Shown here one piece after another: positions 63,057 through 64,000 of a DNA stretch of 64,000 bases. The stretch's first letter is position 1. Every line of letters starts with the position of its first letter. The position numbers and the translations under genes were made by a program. Origin of the DNA: Paenibacillus ferrarius (GTDB lineage: Bacteria; Bacillota; Bacilli; Paenibacillales; NBRC-103111); assembly GCF_002027705.1 (NCBI RefSeq), contig NZ_MBTG01000045.1, positions 186,001-250,000 on the forward strand, read 5' to 3'. The notes below the pieces were generated by a model. The model had not been told where the DNA came from, made no database searches, and saw only the letters and a list, made by a program, of their open reading frames with translations.

Positions 63057-64000
63057 CTATATCGCTTCGATGTTGACAGCGCAAATTTTGAATTCCGGCA
63101 TCCGACTGGTCGGATCGAGCGCATCATTGGTCAAAACATTGATGGAGAGTTCATCTCCCCAATGAAAAGGTACGAAAACCGTCCGAGGCTGAATCCCCTC
63201 TGTTATTTTCACCTCAACACACAAGGAGCCTCGGCGGCTCGTGATGCGGATTTTCCCTTCCGTTCCAAGTCCGATGCGCTTAGCCAGCCATGGATGAATT
63301 TCGGCAACAGGCACCGGAGCCTTCTTGTTCAAAGCCTCTGTCCGTCGCTTTTGCACGCCGCTCAAATAATGATTGGCAAGCCGGCCTGTTGTCAGCACGT
63401 AAGGGTACTCCGCATCAATCGGCTCTGCCGGCATTTTCGGCTGAATGCCGAACAATTTCGCTTTGCCATCCGGATGATGAAAGCGGCTTTCAAATAATTG
63501 CGGAGTCCCCGGGTGATCTAGGGCAGGACAAGGCCAGAATATCCCTTTCTCCTCCTGAAGCCTCTGATACGTAATGCCGCTGTAATCCGCTTTGCCGCCA
63601 GCTGTTGCCGCAGCTAACTCCCGAAACACGTCTTCAACACCCGTATATTGAAAGTAGGCGCCACGCCCTAAGGCCTCTGCCAACTCACAAATAATGTGAA
63701 AATCAAACCTGCAGCTGCCCGGAAGCTCCATCGCTTTCTGACGATGGAACACACGTCCTTCCAGATTCGTCATGGTGCCTTCTGCTTCGGCAAAGGAGGA
63801 GGCTGGCAGCAAATAGTGTGCGTAACGCGCCGTTTCGCTTTCGAACATGTCTACCACGACCAGCAGATCCAGCTTCTGAAGCGCACGCTCCACCATCCGG
63901 TTGTTCGGACTGGATACGAGTGGATTGGAACCAAGAACGATGAGTGCCTTAATTTCGCCTTCATCTACCTTTTGCAGCAGCTCATAGGCCGAAACACCTT
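63057..64000 (-). CDS. Molybdopterin oxidoreductase, C-terminal part (assimilatory nitrate reductase-like; cut by window edge)
   Basis: The frame is open from the right edge to the stop at 63057, giving 314 residues. LIVLGSNPLVSSPNN, LLPASSFAEAEGTMTNLEGRV and YPYVLTTGRLANHYLSGVQ belong to the molybdopterin-guanine-dinucleotide-binding half of NasC/NarB-like nitrate reductases and related formate dehydrogenases. HHPDGKAKLF and the end block VFVPFHWGDELSINVLTNDALDP agree best with assimilatory nitrate reductase. The N-terminal [4Fe-4S] domain is outside the window. Confidence 0.88.
   Translation of the reverse strand, partial: GVSAYELLQKVDEGEIKALIVLGSNPLVSSPNNRMVERALQKLDLLVVVDMFESETARYAHYLLPASSFAEAEGTMTNLEGRVFHRQKAMELPGSCRFDFHIICELAEALGRGAYFQYTGVEDVFRELAAATAGGKADYSGITYQRLQEEKGIFWPCPALDHPGTPQLFESRFHHPDGKAKLFGIQPKMPAEPIDAEYPYVLTTGRLANHYLSGVQKRRTEALNKKAPVPVAEIHPWLAKRIGLGTEGKIRITSRRGSLCVEVKITEGIQPRTVFVPFHWGDELSINVLTNDALDPTSRMPEFKICAVNIEAI

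Overview
The window looks like chromosome of a spore-forming Gram-positive bacterium close to Paenibacillus (Paenibacillaceae, Bacillales). The order tig-clpP-clpX-ispG-lonB-lonA-ysxC-hemA-hemX-hemC-hemD-hemB, the gerM-rph-rdgB block, a gerE-type regulator, an S-layer-homology protein and strong AGGAGG-type ribosome sites all point there. This is inference from gene content; no 16S or search result was available.

Left part (1-29 kb): mostly housekeeping genes on the minus strand. An RluA-type pseudouridine synthase enters from the left edge, preceded by a 37-aa membrane microprotein. Then comes an almost complete coproporphyrin-type heme pathway: hemA, hemX, a siroheme dehydrogenase, hemC, a cobA-hemD fusion, hemB, hemE, hemH, hemY and hemL, with a Crp/Fnr-type regulator inserted between hemY and hemL. 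Further right are speH (with a long, possibly structured leader), ysxC, lonA, lonB, a cell-wall amidase, a divergent polysaccharide deacetylase, ispG, clpX, clpP and tig.

Middle (29-45 kb): an accessory stretch. A tRNA-Arg(UCU) is followed by an AT-rich cassette of two tandem STAS-like genes and a HATPase-domain gene, then an N-terminally truncated chemotaxis receptor. Next comes a cobalt/B12 regulon. One cobalamin riboswitch with a terminator drives cbiMNQO rightward. A second, also with a terminator, drives an Opp/Nik-type ABC importer plus a [2Fe-2S] ferredoxin leftward. The two units converge on a region holding a pentanucleotide microsatellite and dispersed repeats. A MarR regulator and an MFS pump with a palindromic promoter operator follow.

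Right part (45-64 kb): asparagine synthase, rdgB, rph, gerM, a phosphatidylglycerophosphatase A homologue with a long N-terminal extension, an MBL hydrolase, a methyltransferase, gerE, a repeat-rich SLH protein, a decayed zone (GGTGCY array, broken IS66 transposase, small direct repeats), a 1450-aa Lhr-like helicase, and the C-terminal end of a molybdopterin nitrate reductase running off the right edge.

The best candidates for undescribed biology are the STAS-like/HATPase cassette, whose downstream copy appears to have absorbed half of an old terminator into its coding sequence; the speH leader; and the riboswitch-controlled Opp-type importer ending in a ferredoxin gene. Several intergenic repeat families are also worth following up.
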